DNA from: Ascaphus truei
Lineage: Eukaryota; Chordata; Amphibia; Anura; Ascaphidae
DNA: 64,000 nt
NCBI GenBank assembly: GCA_036426205.1
Contig: CM071567.1
Coordinates: 292,450,405-292,514,404 of the forward strand
Reading direction: 5' to 3'
This document shows, one piece after another, positions 11,450-22,019 of the stretch. How positions within the stretch are numbered: position 1 is the first letter of the stretch; each line of letters begins with the position of its first letter. The notes beneath the pieces were generated by a model, which saw only the letters and a program-made list of their open reading frames with translations, did no database searches and was not told the origin of the DNA. The position numbers and the translations under genes were made by a program.

Positions 11450-12490
11450 TTTTTACCATGATGGAAAATATGTTTTGGGGTTTTTTTTGCAAAATTTTCT
11501 AGCTTTATAAAACATTTGAAGATTTTTCCTTTCCCGAACTCAAAAGTTTGCCCAGTTTATTCACTCAGATTTTGAAGATTCATCCCAAAGTTCAAATCAA
11601 ATTTTCGAACAATCTTCCAAGTTCACAAAGGTTGCATTTCAAATCTGCTTATCCTTAATTCTAAATGGTACTGTATGCAAATATTCTTAAAACTGTAAAA
11701 TAACTACTTAGAAAAGTTAAAGTTAATTTACATTTTATGCGAATGCGGCAAAAATATCACGCTGCATTAATTATTGTTTTTATGCCTCAAGAGAACGGAG
11801 CTAGTAATGTGCAGATATGAAGCTACACAGAAGGTCATTGTTCAGCCTAATCCTTTATATTACAATCGCATGGTGTCCTTACCCTTCCTCTACTAAAACA
11901 GATCCTAACAACTGTGACTAATTTACATTTAATCAAACAGAAGGGGATGGAAAGACTGTCATTTTCCTCCATGACATTTATGTTGACATTGCAATCAAAT
12001 GAATCATTAAGACACTGAAGAATTAAATTGACTTCCAGTACAAGAGATTTAAAGGAAGTCATGTAATTATAGCTAAATTAGTTTTCTTATGTGATAGAAG
12101 TAATAGCACACCATTCCTCTATGGAATGCAAGGTGAAAATGGCAGACATCCTTTAAAATCCTTTCCAATATGTTATTAAATTCATAACATGATAATAGCA
12201 GTGGGAATTTGTACCAAAATGGTTTTGAAGAGTTCTTTACAAAGTATGTGCAATCATTTAGTCAGTTAATTACACTGCAGCTTTTCTGATTGTTTTTTAT
12301 TTTTTCAAGTAGCACTGAGACCCAATGCACTACTCTTTTGTATTATGCTTTTGTATTATGTACGTACAAGTACTGTAACAAACTCACAATGGTGCACTGA
12401 GCCGCTGATTAAGAAAACGAAAAAATAATTGGACAGCTACAATTTGCAACACATACAGTGTTAAAAACATATTACTTGCTTATAACTTTG
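11450..12490. other. AT-rich unique intron, possible conserved non-coding DNA
   Basis: No ORF, TIR or tandem structure was seen. The part at 11690-12260 is rich in homeodomain-like ATTA/TAATTA words (GCATTAATTATTG, CAATCAAATGAATCATTAA) and has no repeat signature. That is how vertebrate conserved non-coding elements often look; conservation itself cannot be judged from one sequence. Confidence 0.3.
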
Positions 12491-12621
12491 TGACGTGCTT
12501 TCAGGCATGAATCCTTTATTTACATTTAACTACGGATCCATGTGCTTAAAAATGTTTAAAGGTCAAGTTCTAGATATTAAAGGCAATGATACGTTTATTC
12601 AGTTTAATGCCTATGTTTGGG

Positions 12622-12972
12622 CACAGAGGCTCCGAGGTCGAAGCAGATCACAGAGGCTCCGAGGTCGAAGCAGATCACAGAGGCTCCGAGGTCGAAGCAG
12701 ATCACAGAGGCTCCGAGACAGCAGCAGAGCACAGAGGCTCCGAGGCCGCAGCAGAGCACAGAGGCTCCGAGGCCGCAGCAGAGCACACAGGCTCCGAGGC
12801 GGCAGCAGAGCACACAGGCTCCGAGGCGGCAGCAGAGCACACAGGCTCCGAGGCCGCAGCAGAGCACACAGGCTCCGAGGCCGCAGCAGAGCACACAGGC
12901 TACGAGGCCGCAGCAGAGCACACAGGCTCCGAGGCCACAGCAGAGCACACAGGCTCAGAGGCCGCAGCAGAA
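12622..12972 (+). repeat. 27-bp minisatellite, 13 units
   Basis: Thirteen consecutive 27 bp units of the form CACAGAGGCTCCGAGGNCGN followed by AGCAGAN, with no length variation (351 bp in total). Units 1-3 share a GTCGAAGCAGAT variant, units 4-6 keep CACAGAGG, and units 7-13 carry CACACAGG. This ordered variant spread shows stepwise expansion. Because 27 is divisible by three and stops are absent, all plus frames and some minus frames stay open, giving RLRGRSRSQ-, HRGSEAAAE- or CSAAASEPV-type repeats. I regard these as by-products and not genes. Confidence 0.9.
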
Positions 12973-13549
12973 CACCAGCAAGTCTCTCTAGAATACACTG
13001 TAACCAATCTTGAGCAGGCGGATTCCAGATACTGCAGTAATAACATTTTCACAAACCGCCAACAAGATTTAAAATGAAATAAATCTTTTTGAGCCACTTC
13101 TTGGGGATGACACCAAACTCCCTCTTATCTTAAAATCGTATAAACTGTACTATTAGTGGAGTTAAGTTAGCTTACAGTACTGTATATCCCTGGTATCTCA
13201 GGTGTACTCCTTTTTGTGCACTGGTGTCTCTCCAAATGGTTTGTAAAGGTGTGGTTGGGGAGGTATATACGTATAGCACATGGCACTTTAACAAAGAAAA
13301 GGATCTGTCTATTTCATTCCGCCAAACCACCGCTGCGTTAGCTATAACAGAGGTCTGTGGATAGATGTGGTTAGAGAACACCTCTTTTGCAAATCATTAA
13401 CACGGACGTCCGTTATATTAAACGAATGGCCTGTTTGGCTGAGAACAGCACTTAACACTGCATTAGCGAGCTTTGAGTTTTTACGGTATTGACTTAACAA
13501 GACATTAACCTATTTCTGTGGATCTGGGCCTTAATGGGAATAATCGCTT

Positions 13550-13650
13550 AAGACATACAGTATAAGTGAAGATTAGGAAAAGGAGTCCCTGTCCCAAAGA
13601 GCTTACGATCTAAGTGTTAAGTACTGTAGTGAGAATGTAGAGACAGTAGA
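13550..13650 (-). mobile_element. L2 LINE 3' tail fragment
   Basis: The minus strand reads CTTAGATCGTAAGCTCTTTG and continues GGACAGGGACTCC. This is the L2 3' UTR motif, also seen on the plus strand at about 55605. Fragment only. Confidence 0.55.
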
Positions 13651-13799
13651 AAGGTGATATGGCAAGTACATACTGTATACAAAGGGTCATGGTAAATGCA
13701 TATGACGTATAGTATTAGCCAAAGGACCTACCCAAATGCTTCATTAAAGAGGTGTGTTAATCTTGTAAGTGATTAGAAGTAGACTTACTGGTCTGAAGT

Positions 13800-14240
13800 T
13801 CATGAGGTCTTCTTGGTTTCTTTTTTTGTGGATGAGGATAACTACAGTTTCATGGGAGACCAGTACTTTTAACACCGAAAACCTTCTGGGACCACTATCA
13901 CCAAGCACAGGACAAAGTAATTGAATAAACTGGGTTTATTCTGGCAGTACGAGCAAATACACAACATACACAGAAATTACATAAACTCACCACAATGGGG
14001 ACGTTGAGGGAAGTCTCTAGCCTCGACTAGGTGCAGGGACCCGCTTCAAATCGGTTTACCCTGTCCGCTTCTCTTCCAGGATATCAGAGTGCTGAACACA
14101 CAGCAGCCACTCTGACATGTATCTCCAGCTGGTCAATACATTTGGGACATGTATCTCCAGCTGGTCAATACATTTGGCTTTATTAAATATTACTGGGGCA
14201 GCCAGGTTGCACGGTTTTAGGGATAACTAGCTGGCCTTTT
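13800..14240. other. Unclassified repetitive-looking stretch with a 2-copy tandem
   Basis: Non-coding. It contains GACATGTATCTCCAGCTGG followed by TCAATACATTTGG, present twice in direct tandem at about 14117-14179 (31 bp unit). The composition resembles LTR or intron sequence but no ends were found. Confidence 0.4.
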
Positions 14241-14771
14241 GCCTTTATTTGGTGTGGCCAGCTACCCCTTCCAGCACATACAGTATGGCACTGCTTAATT
14301 TTTCTACAATTGTCTGTTCTTTGAGTAAAGAATTTTGCAAGGTTTTTCTCAATTTCTACATCATTAGAGGTTTTTTCTCATTCTTCTTTTGTCGTATTAT
14401 GCCATGTGTTATCAATGTCCTTGTAGAAGATCTCAACTCCATTTATGACCAATGCACAGTCTTTTATTGTTGATCAAGTCTTTGAATCCTATGATTTGTT
14501 TTTTCCCAATTATAAGTTGTTGCTTAGTCGTCCAAAGCTTTTGTCATCTTGAATCACCATATGACAGTTACATATTCTTATATCTCTAATTATACACTTA
14601 CGCATCATCTAGCACAGCTCTGCATATTGAATTCTTGTCATGGAATTGCTTCATTTCTTGTCGTTTCCTCAGTTAGCACTTAAGATTGACCAAACCACTC
14701 AACCTTAATATAAAACAATAAACTGTCAAATATAACTACAAAGGTGAAAAAGGGAAGGCAGTAATATATAT

Positions 14772-14776
14772 ACACA

Positions 14777-14845
<69 letters not shown>
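14772..14845. repeat. (CA)n microsatellite
   Basis: An almost pure AC dinucleotide run of about 74 bp with one CATACA interruption near the start. The cysteine/valine-rich reading frames over it are artefacts. Confidence 0.97.
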
Positions 14846-14847
<2 letters not shown>

Positions 14848-14896
14848 AGTAGTGAACACCAACGATCACAAAAGGTCCATAGAAGATGAGGAGAAT

Positions 14897-14940
14897 TCCC
14901 CTGATGAAGCGTACGTAGTAATGAAAAACGTGCATCAGGT
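14897..14940 (+). ncRNA. Hammerhead-like motif (stem II eroded)
   Basis: CTGATGA is intact at 14901-14907 and followed by AGC; GAAA is at 14923-14926. The predicted stem II (GCGTACGTAGTAAT) pairs poorly, and an extra A follows GAAA. Both invariant boxes survive, but the fold is doubtful. Confidence 0.45.
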
Positions 14941-15308
14941 TTGTATGACGTCACAACAGTGATGTCTGTGGGTGAGAGAAAAACAAAGGCTGTATGGTGC
15001 TCAACACAGATGACAAAAGCTATATAAGCTCATAATGGCACGAATGCTGTATAATGTATCCTTGAAGTATCCCACATAAATGATGAGACCAACCATGAAA
15101 TGATGAATACACCAGATCCACTATGTATCGATAAACTGGATAGAGTTCCACCTCTTGATTAGTGAGAACTCTCACTTGCTAGTGTCCAGGCATGAAGCAT
15201 CGATGTGGATGACTGGGGTGTATAAAAGAGTAGAATAACTCACTGTTGGTTGATCTTCGGTGAGATGTGCTTCCACAGGTGTGTGCTTCCGGTACTCCGC
15301 AAGATCCA

Positions 15309-15360
15309 ACAGAGCAGATGAAAGAGAATTGGAGCTCCAATTCTCCTTCATCTGCTCTGT
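15309..15360. repeat. 52-bp near-perfect palindrome
   Basis: The left arm ACAGAGCAGATGAAAGAGAA plus TTGGAG (15309-15334) and its mirror (15335-15360) differ at one of 26 positions, with no spacer. It would form a hairpin in single-stranded DNA or RNA. It may mark the junction where two inverted PLE arms once met. Confidence 0.85.
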
Positions 15361-16374
15361 CTGTGGGTGAGACAGCATGGACAGGAACTCAACAATGGAA
15401 TGGTTGTATCACTGTGTTTCTACTCACAGCTGTGTTTTGTCATATACACATTATGCAGCTAGCACCATATCTATTAACGTACATCCTGCTTTATGTCTCT
15501 CCTAGCACTTCACACTTTAAGGGGATAGATAGCTGGATATTACTGGATATTACTATTGAATATAGACTGGTAGCTGTGTATCTAATATATGCATGCACCC
15601 CATTTAGACCTACATGTTATTGTTCACTATATGTCCGGATGCCCTGCTAGGACTGAGGTATCACCCTGTATCGTTCCATATATATATCTGCATCTATAGG
15701 TACAGGACATATGGTGATACACACACTATACATATCTGTATACAGTAAGTATTCTAGGGCATACATTATGATTATGCCACCTCTTTACACTTTTGTCTAG
15801 CAGTGATCATTTCCTTGTAGTGGGTTAGAATTTTTATTACCACCTGTTACTGTACATCATATTGATCTGGCTAACTAGCAATTATGCTATACTGAGCCTC
15901 TGGCATATCATATAATCCTGAACGCCTCTCATACAGTAGGTGATTGCTCAGCTTTTATTTTAATAACATAGTTTTGAAGCAGGGGATCTTCGAAGCTGAA
16001 TCACATTAATTTCAGGTCCAGGGAGCCCCTGCTTCCCGAGTTACAGGTGCCGGTATAGGGTGCAGGTATCTCCCTGCATTGTTTCACTTCTCCCACATCA
16101 CGGCACACGTGACCGGGACCTTTAAACAATGCAGGGGGGGTACCGGAACCCCATACTGCCTGTAACTCGGGAAGCAGAAGATCCCGAGGCTGAAATTAAT
16201 GTGGTTCAGCTCCGTAGCCCCCTTGCTTCAATACTGTGTTATCAAAATAAAATAAAAGCAGCTTCATTGACTTAGAAGGGGTTAAGCCAGAGTACCTGGT
16301 TTATTGGGAGAGGAGGGGGTGGGTGAAGACGGTAATTGCCCCAGGGTGTATGGTTAGGCCTACCGGAAAGGTTG

Positions 16375-16440
16375 CGGGAGGAGTTAATCCCTTCATTACC
16401 TTAGCGGTAGTAACCGCTATGGTAGTGAAAGGGTTAACCC
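16375..16440. repeat. GGTTAA hairpin module, copy 1
   Basis: AGGAGTTAATCCCTTCATTA is followed by a palindrome (TTAGCGGTAGTAACCGCTA) and the mirrored GTAGTGAAAGGGTTAACCCC. Three sister copies lie nearby at 17757-17820, 18155-18215 and 18312-18350. All conserve the CATTACC..GGTAATG-type stem while the loops differ. Confidence 0.7.
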
Positions 16441-16489
16441 CTCCCAGTACCCACCCGAGAGGCTTAAACACACACCTTTTTTTTTTTTT

Positions 16490-16580
16490 TAAAGGATGTG
16501 ACGTCATCTTAAAGGGAGGAAAGTCATCCAATCAAGTATCATATCTTCCCTCCCTTTAAGATGACGTCACATCCTTAAAA
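16490..16580. repeat. T-run/A-run flanked foldback
   Basis: Poly-T then AAAGGATGTGACGTCATCTT and AAAGGGAGG, a 25 bp spacer, then the exact mirror ending in TCCTT and poly-A. The arms are about 30 bp and nearly identical. A third relative with the same AAAGGGAGG and GATGAAGTCACATCC words lies at 17041-17120. Confidence 0.75.
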
Positions 16581-16682
16581 AAAAAAAAATGAAAGCCATC
16601 ACATGGTCCTCCAATCAATTGGATTGGGAGATATACCATGTGAGGCATCACATGGTATATCTCCCAATCCGGTTGATTGGAG

Positions 16683-16996
16683 CAGCGGTGCGCAAACTGC
16701 GGGGCGCGACCCCCAGCTGGGGCGCAAGACTGAGTGTGGGGGGGGAGGCGCAGGGTTTACAGAGGCCTCATGTGCTTTGCGAAGGCACTTAAATTAAGTG
16801 CCGGGGGAGCTGCAGGGCCTCTGTAAACCTAACTTACCTTGGCTCCAGCGGCTTCTCACACGCGTCCCCATGGCAACGCGGCGTCAAATGCTATGGCAAC
16901 GTGACGTCATGACGCCGTAGCGGAGATGAGGGGGGGGCGCGGAGGTGAGGAGACCGCCGGCAGGGGGGCGCAGGGAAAAAAGTTTGCGCCCCCGTG
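16683..16996. mobile_element. hAT-type MITE in a foldback
   Basis: The left end CAGCGGTGCGCAAACTG and the right end AGTTTGCGCCCCCGTG are inverted. The flanks GATTGGAG (16675-16682) and GGTTGGAG (16997-17004) are an 8-bp TSD with one change. It interrupts an older foldback whose arms (ATCACATGGTCCTCCAATCA and its mirror) lie on either side. The same family, with the same CTTACCTTG...GTGACGTCATGA interior, is at 53646-53916. Confidence 0.85.
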
Positions 16997-17740
16997 GGTT
17001 GGAGTACCATGTGATGGCTTCCATTTTTTTCTCTCCTGGTGACGGCATCTTAAAGGGAGGGAAGAGATGCTACCCGATTGGCTAGCTTTCCTCCCTTTAA
17101 GATGAAGTCACATCCTGTAAAAAAAAAATGGAAGCTGTCACATGACACACTAATCAATCGTATTGGGGGTATACAATTTGACACTCAAAATGTGACGTCA
17201 CAGGCTTTATGTAAGACCTGTCCTGTCTCATTTGACTGCAAGAAGACGTCGGGACAACATCTCCGGCCCCTTTTGGATTATACAGCAGAAAAGACAGAAG
17301 GAAAGAAAGAAGGAAAGAATTTACCGGAGACGTCTCTTCAATCAACATATGATCGTGGACTTCTTTGCAACGGCTGTTGTGGAGCATTGCGTAGTGGGTC
17401 AAGAGATGGTGTCCGATTAAGATACAGAGGGCGAAGACAGCAAAGGTAAGAAACACATTGATTGTATTTTATTTCGTTGTGTATTTTTTTTTTGATTGCC
17501 CATTGACTGTCAATGTACTTATCGATTCCCCTTTTCTGGGAAAATAAATAAGCAATCAATGTATTTTTTGGCAAATGTTGGCTTTTATTTAAATGTTGTG
17601 TATTTTATTTGGTGATTGTTTTATTTTAGGTTGCCCATTTATTGTCATAGTGGCAAACCATGCATGGTTAACCACAGTGCCATACAATGGGTAGATGTAG
17701 TTGCCCCAGAAAGGGTGGTTAGACCTCCTGGATGGGTAAC

Positions 17741-17762
17741 GGGTGGGGGGGGGGGGGGGGGG
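17741..17762. repeat. Poly-G tract
   Basis: About 20 consecutive G residues. On the plus strand it could form a G-quadruplex. Lengths of such runs are unreliable in assemblies. A similar run is at 30689-30707. Confidence 0.85.
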
Positions 17763-17820
17763 TAAACCCCTTAATTACCAGAGTAGTTAATAACTGCTAA
17801 GGTGATTTAAGGGGTTAGTG
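17757..17820. repeat. GGTTAA hairpin module, copy 2
   Basis: ACCCCTTAATTACCAGAGTA, then GTTAATAACTGCTAAGG and the mirrored TGATTTAAGGGGTTA. Stem positions correspond to copy 1. It directly follows a long G tract at 17741-17762. Confidence 0.65.
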
Positions 17821-18154
17821 GCCAATAGTTAGTTTTGTTTATTTAACTGTTGGTGCCCACTAAAGAAGAGGAGGACGCAGATGAAAACGGGCTTCATCCT
17901 GGCAGGGTTAAGTACAACTTTAATCTACTATATGCTGGCTAGGTAATGTTTTGGTTATGTTTTATTTTTTAATTGGTAAATGTGCTATTATCCAGATATG
18001 AATAATAGGGATTTTGCCCCTTACTTTATTAAACTGTATATTTTGGTGGGAAGGTTGCTCAATGTATTGTGTTGGTGTTTGTATTGTAATGTTTATTGGG
18101 GGTAGAGGGGTGGGTGGTTAGGGGTGGGTGGTTATGCCTCTCGGGTGGGTAGTA

Positions 18155-18215
18155 GGAGGGGTTAACCCTTTCATTACCATAGAGATTACTACTGCTAAGG
18201 CAATGAAGGGGTTAA
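18155..18215. repeat. GGTTAA hairpin module, copy 3
   Basis: GGGGTTAACCCTTTCATTAC, then CATAGAGATTACTACTGC and the mirrored AAGGCAATGAAGGGGTTAAC. It lies in the part of the cluster that is the inverted counterpart of 16320-16480. Confidence 0.65.
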
Positions 18216-18311
18216 CCCCCCTTCCAACCTTCCCGGTAGGCCTAACCACCCACCCTGGGGCAAATACCCCTTCACCCACCCCCTCTAGCCCCAATAAACC
18301 ATGTACTCTGA

Positions 18312-18350
18312 CTTAACCCCTTCATTGCCTTAGGGGCTAGCCGCTAAGGC
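18312..18350. repeat. GGTTAA hairpin module, copy 4
   Basis: TTCATTGCCTTAGGGGCTAG followed by CCGCTAAGGCAATGAGG. The stem is almost perfect, with a short loop. It is the shortest copy. Confidence 0.6.
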
Positions 18351-18599
18351 AATGAGGCTGCTTTTATTTTATTTTGATAACACAGTACTGAAGCAGGGTG
18401 TCTTTGAAGCTGAACCACATTAATTTCATCCTAGGGGACCCTTTGCTTCATGTGTTACATGTCACCTGCATTGTTTAAAGGTCCCGGTCACGTGGGCCGT
18501 GACGTGGGAGAATCCGGAGACCCCCTGCTTCAATAATATGTTATTAAAATAACACTTTCCTGTTTGTGATAATTTGTTGCCAGAATCCCCAGCAGTTTG

Positions 18600-21500
18600 A
18601 GCTATAAACTGTAACAATAGTCAATGTTACCTTAGTAATATAAGAATGCATTGTAGCTGCTGAGTTACACTGACTAAAGGATTGATTGAAACTCGGGGGC
18701 CATTTTGTTAGGCACACAATAAGAATTTTTTTTTTTTACAGATTTATAACAGGAGCACCAAATGATTGCCAGCCTAGGTAAGAATGTAGAAGTATACAGT
18801 CATATACTTTACTTATAAAAACAATTTAAAAAGAAATAAAACAAAGGGGGGGGGGCTTGCCAAGCCGGTTTAAAAAGCCGGGCGAGCGGGAAATATGAAT
18901 CGGCCAATGGAAACGTGCCTACCAGCAGCGTCTTACCCCAGCAAACCCATTGCCACCCGCTGGGCAGGCTCCACCAGGTGTGGCAGTCCAAAATGTGCCC
19001 CAGAAACACTCCCAAAGTCTCATGTTTATTGGGAAAGGGGAACAGGTAAAACCCACAACAGAAAAACACAAGAGAAAATGTAACCTAGTTTGGGCACTCT
19101 TCCAAAGAACAGGATGTTTGATGAAAATAATTGAAATAAACTTTAATTAATATCCAATTAGAGATAAAATATTGGTGGTTAAAATGAGAATTAAACGCAA
19201 ACGTGATCCTATATAAAACACAATATTAAATGCTCAGGATTTTCTTTTGTGTTTTTCTGTCCAAATACCTACCTAGGGAGCACCACCAAATACAATTATA
19301 CTTTAGCTGATGCGGGTGACTATGTTAGTATCCAAAACCCACAACAGGACAGGTTTTAGATATACATTACAGTGTCCCTGGCTTATGGTGCTACTTTAGC
19401 TGCCAAGGACCCACGGTTTTCAGGGGTAACCAGTCGAGCTTCACCTTTATTATGAAGACTGGCTACCACCTACTGTACCAACACACATATTACCTGTGCT
19501 CCTCACTTAGTGAAGTATGCAGCTGGTAAAATAATTGGCCTTACATTTTGTGCACTCACAGTTTACTTTTGTAATAAGTGAATTTTGTTACTGGCTTTTG
19601 CCAACTTGTAACTGCACTAAATAAAAAATAAGCATATGCTTTATTTACTTAACCCCTTCAGGGCACTTTCACATACTGTATTTCACAAAGTTCAGTCCAT
19701 ACGACAATAAGAAATTGCATATATTCAGTGTCGTTACCTGCTGAACGGAGTCTACCTTGACATCAAAAGATGCAACCAAATGACCAATTTGTTACACAGA
19801 CAGGTTCAAAATGTAAAAATGTCACTGGTATATTTTAGCCCAATTGGTAGGAGCACACAAATTGTTCTTTGTTTTAGATACTGGATAAGACCTTGAATAA
19901 GTGAATATTACATTTATTTGTGTAGTAAAATCAAATAAGAACAACAGAGATAATAGATTATTTTAACTTCCATTTTGATGACTGAAGTTGGTACGCTGGA
20001 GCTATAATTATTGGAGTATACTGTAGATACACTGCCTATACTTGCCTATAAATCTAGGAAAGGCATGTATAAGCATGCAATCAACGCAAATTGACTATAA
20101 AATATATTAGTGAAACATTTTTCATATGATGACACAAAGCTTAAAGGTTTGGTTCCGTAACTGTTAAAACTGCATTAACAACCGGGGCACCTTGGAAGTA
20201 TTTCGTGAATCAGGGGGTCCCCGGAGCTGCTATTAACATAGTTTATAGGAGGACACCCCTCCTTTAAAATAACCTGGAATTAAAAGAAATATATTGAATA
20301 ATCAGTTGAATATGTATCAATTAATATTGGTCAAACTAAGGATTCTAACAAAGAAATATATAATCATATTTAAAATCAAGAAGGTTATATATTTCCAGAT
20401 GTTTTTGCTACTACACTATGAAAAGGCAGAAATGCTATACAGCATGCATGAAAGTAGAAAGAAAATTAAGGTAGCTAAATTGAATCTTAAAGTTCTAATT
20501 GTGGGCAGCTAAAACACTGGAATAGAATACATAGCTAGTAAGCACTAACAAATTCACACACCTATAGATCAAAAAAGGCTGACCTTCTCAACATGTTCAA
20601 CAAATAAAACATGGATGTAAACAGAAATTACTGTATGTGCATACAGTTTTAAATGATCTATCTTTAGAAGGAAGACATCATTTGATTACCGTGCATTGAA
20701 AAAAAGATGCAACTTTCTTATAGCTGTTAAAGTCAGGAGGAAAATTGGAGAGCTTGTTATCAGAACAAAAATGTTACTCTCTCCTAAACGTGAAAGGATT
20801 TCTTCTGTGCAAGTACACCTGCCAGTAAGTGATCCATATAGGAGCATCATTCTTTGATTTGTTTGCTTACCAGCACTATGCAAGTGAAACGCAATTGATA
20901 TCAATTTCAAACACAAAGCCTGTGGTTTGTACAATTTAATAGTTTTTATGTATCTGTTTTAAATGGCGAGCTTTTAAGTAATTCATTAGAGTTCCAGAGG
21001 AGGCAATGGAATATACACAGCCTAGTCATGGCAGAGTGGAGACTAAGATGGTTTGGGCAACATTTTGGAAATTAGGCAATCCGACAAATTTCCTAGAAAG
21101 TGCTTGCAAAGAGCTTTGAAATAATATATAACATGACTGGGTTGTAAGAAAGTGTGACAGATAGATGGACACTTGTTAATTATATAGATATATTACTTTA
21201 CAAAGAACACAAGAAACACCATAGTGATCAAAAAAGCTACCTGTAGAACCCAAGATCCACAAATAGTTATATCACTAAAGTAATGAGAAGAATGTACAAA
21301 TCCTCTAAAGCATTTGGTTACCAGGAAAACATAACATTTTAGAGATATACATTATTTTAAAATACATATACTAATCTCATTTTTTTTAAATGCACCCATA
21401 GTATACATTTATCCTTTGATCTTGGGTAGACTTCCCTTTGATCAGACGAAGGAGCACTGCTTTCTAAGCTAAGAAGCAGTATGATTAGATGTCTTTTCAA

Positions 21501-21600
21501 CAAAATACTACAAAACAATCTTCTACATTAGCCATATGATTTCCCAGGATGTAGTAGACATAACCATATTGAAATACATTTTAAATTTGCAGAAAAGAAT
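18600..21600. other. Repeat-poor intron
   Basis: Mostly AT-rich, with no coding exon, TIR pair or LTR that I can define. Minor items: a G run at 18846-18855; a fragment of the GAAGCAGGGG foldback family near 20180-20250 (GGGGTCCCCGGAGCTGC). The short open frames have no recognisable domain. Confidence 0.5.
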
Positions 21601-21635
21601 ATAAAATGCTTATTTCCTCATCTCATTCACTATAC

Positions 21636-21698
21636 CTGATAAAGGTAATCTTCAAATACAAAATAGTAGTCGTCATTGCTAGCCGTCAGTTTCACATC
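21636..21698 (-). CDS. TBC1D19: TBC1D19 internal exon (63 bp)
   Basis: Minus strand: the acceptor is CTCTTTTTCAG and the donor is GTATAGTG. It is exactly 21 codons, phase 0 at both ends, encoding DVKLTASNDDYYFVF and then EDYLYQ. This is a strongly conserved part of the TBC1D19 TBC domain as I remember it. The next exon downstream (lower coordinates) was looked for and not found between 1 and 21635, so the next intron is longer than 21.6 kb. Confidence 0.92.
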
Positions 21699-21959
21699 CT
21701 GAAAAAGAGATTATGAAAAGTAACACGCTAAAAGAGGATACTATAAAGTCCCAGAAAATGAATAATACTTAGAATTGAGTTATTAACGATTAAGCCAACC
21801 TCTTTAATATCTGAATATTAATGAGGATAACTTTAAATTGCAACAGGCCACATTTGGTTTTTACGTTAGGTGATTTTTCACTGAAAAAGTTATTTTAACT
21901 ATTTTTCTCTCCTATGCATGGCATAGCTAGTTCTGATAAGCACAAACCCTTAATTACTA

Positions 21960-22018
21960 ATATGCATAAAAAGATAAAAAGGACAAGCACAGACTTGCTT
22001 AGTATAAATAGTAAATAT
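21960..22018 (+). repeat. 58-bp inverted flank, left copy
   Basis: ATATGCATAAAAAGATAAAA through AGTATAAATAGTAAATATA is repeated in reverse complement at 25796-25855 with two or three differences. The two copies bracket the CR1-like LINE and a foldback. This copy touches the 3' tail of the LINE. Confidence 0.8.
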
Positions 22019-22019
22019 A

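Larger units (their letters stand above)
14880..15700 (+). mobile_element. PLE-type non-coding arm with hammerhead-like core and long hairpin
   Basis: Starts with CCCCTGATGAAGC (core box at 14901-14907), then GAAA at 14923-14926 and ACGTGCATCAGG. This is the layout of the PLE arms elsewhere in the window. A 52 bp palindrome follows at 15309-15360. The downstream sequence is AT-rich without ORFs. The boundaries are approximate and no TSD was found. Confidence 0.45.
15955..18556. repeat. Composite foldback cluster, about 2.6 kb
   Basis: The outer ends are inverted: ATTTTAATAACATAGTTTTG near 15956 against its mirror near 18545. Inside, 15955-16480 is largely the inverted counterpart of about 18125-18545 (shared GAAGCAGGGG, CCACATTAATTTCA, TAGGCCTACCGG and GGGTTAACCCCT). 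Each half holds its own palindromes. The middle contains T-rich and A-rich foldbacks and a hAT MITE. No coding sequence was seen. It looks like repeatedly nested foldback or MITE elements; no transposase relation could be established. The same palindromic family recurs near 58730-59040. Confidence 0.6.
1..21635 (-). other. TBC1D19: TBC1D19 intron, partial (at least 21.6 kb)
   Basis: The 63 bp exon is followed by GT, and no further exon is recognisable down to position 1, so the window ends within this intron. It contains an LTR-like segment, PLE A and B, an L1-like piece, a minisatellite and the 16.0-18.6 kb foldback cluster. Repeat-poor stretches include 11450-12490, 13000-13550 and 18600-21600. 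Confidence 0.7.

Noticed and set aside
12495..13077. Overlapping plus-strand open frames of 124-172 residues
   Set aside because: They only translate the 27-bp minisatellite. Openness in several frames follows from the unit length being a multiple of three.
14680..14954. Cys/Val-rich open frames
   Set aside because: Translation of a CA microsatellite.
1..21635. Next TBC1D19 exon
   Set aside because: I looked on the minus strand for splice-bounded coding sequence continuing the TBC domain and found none I could support.
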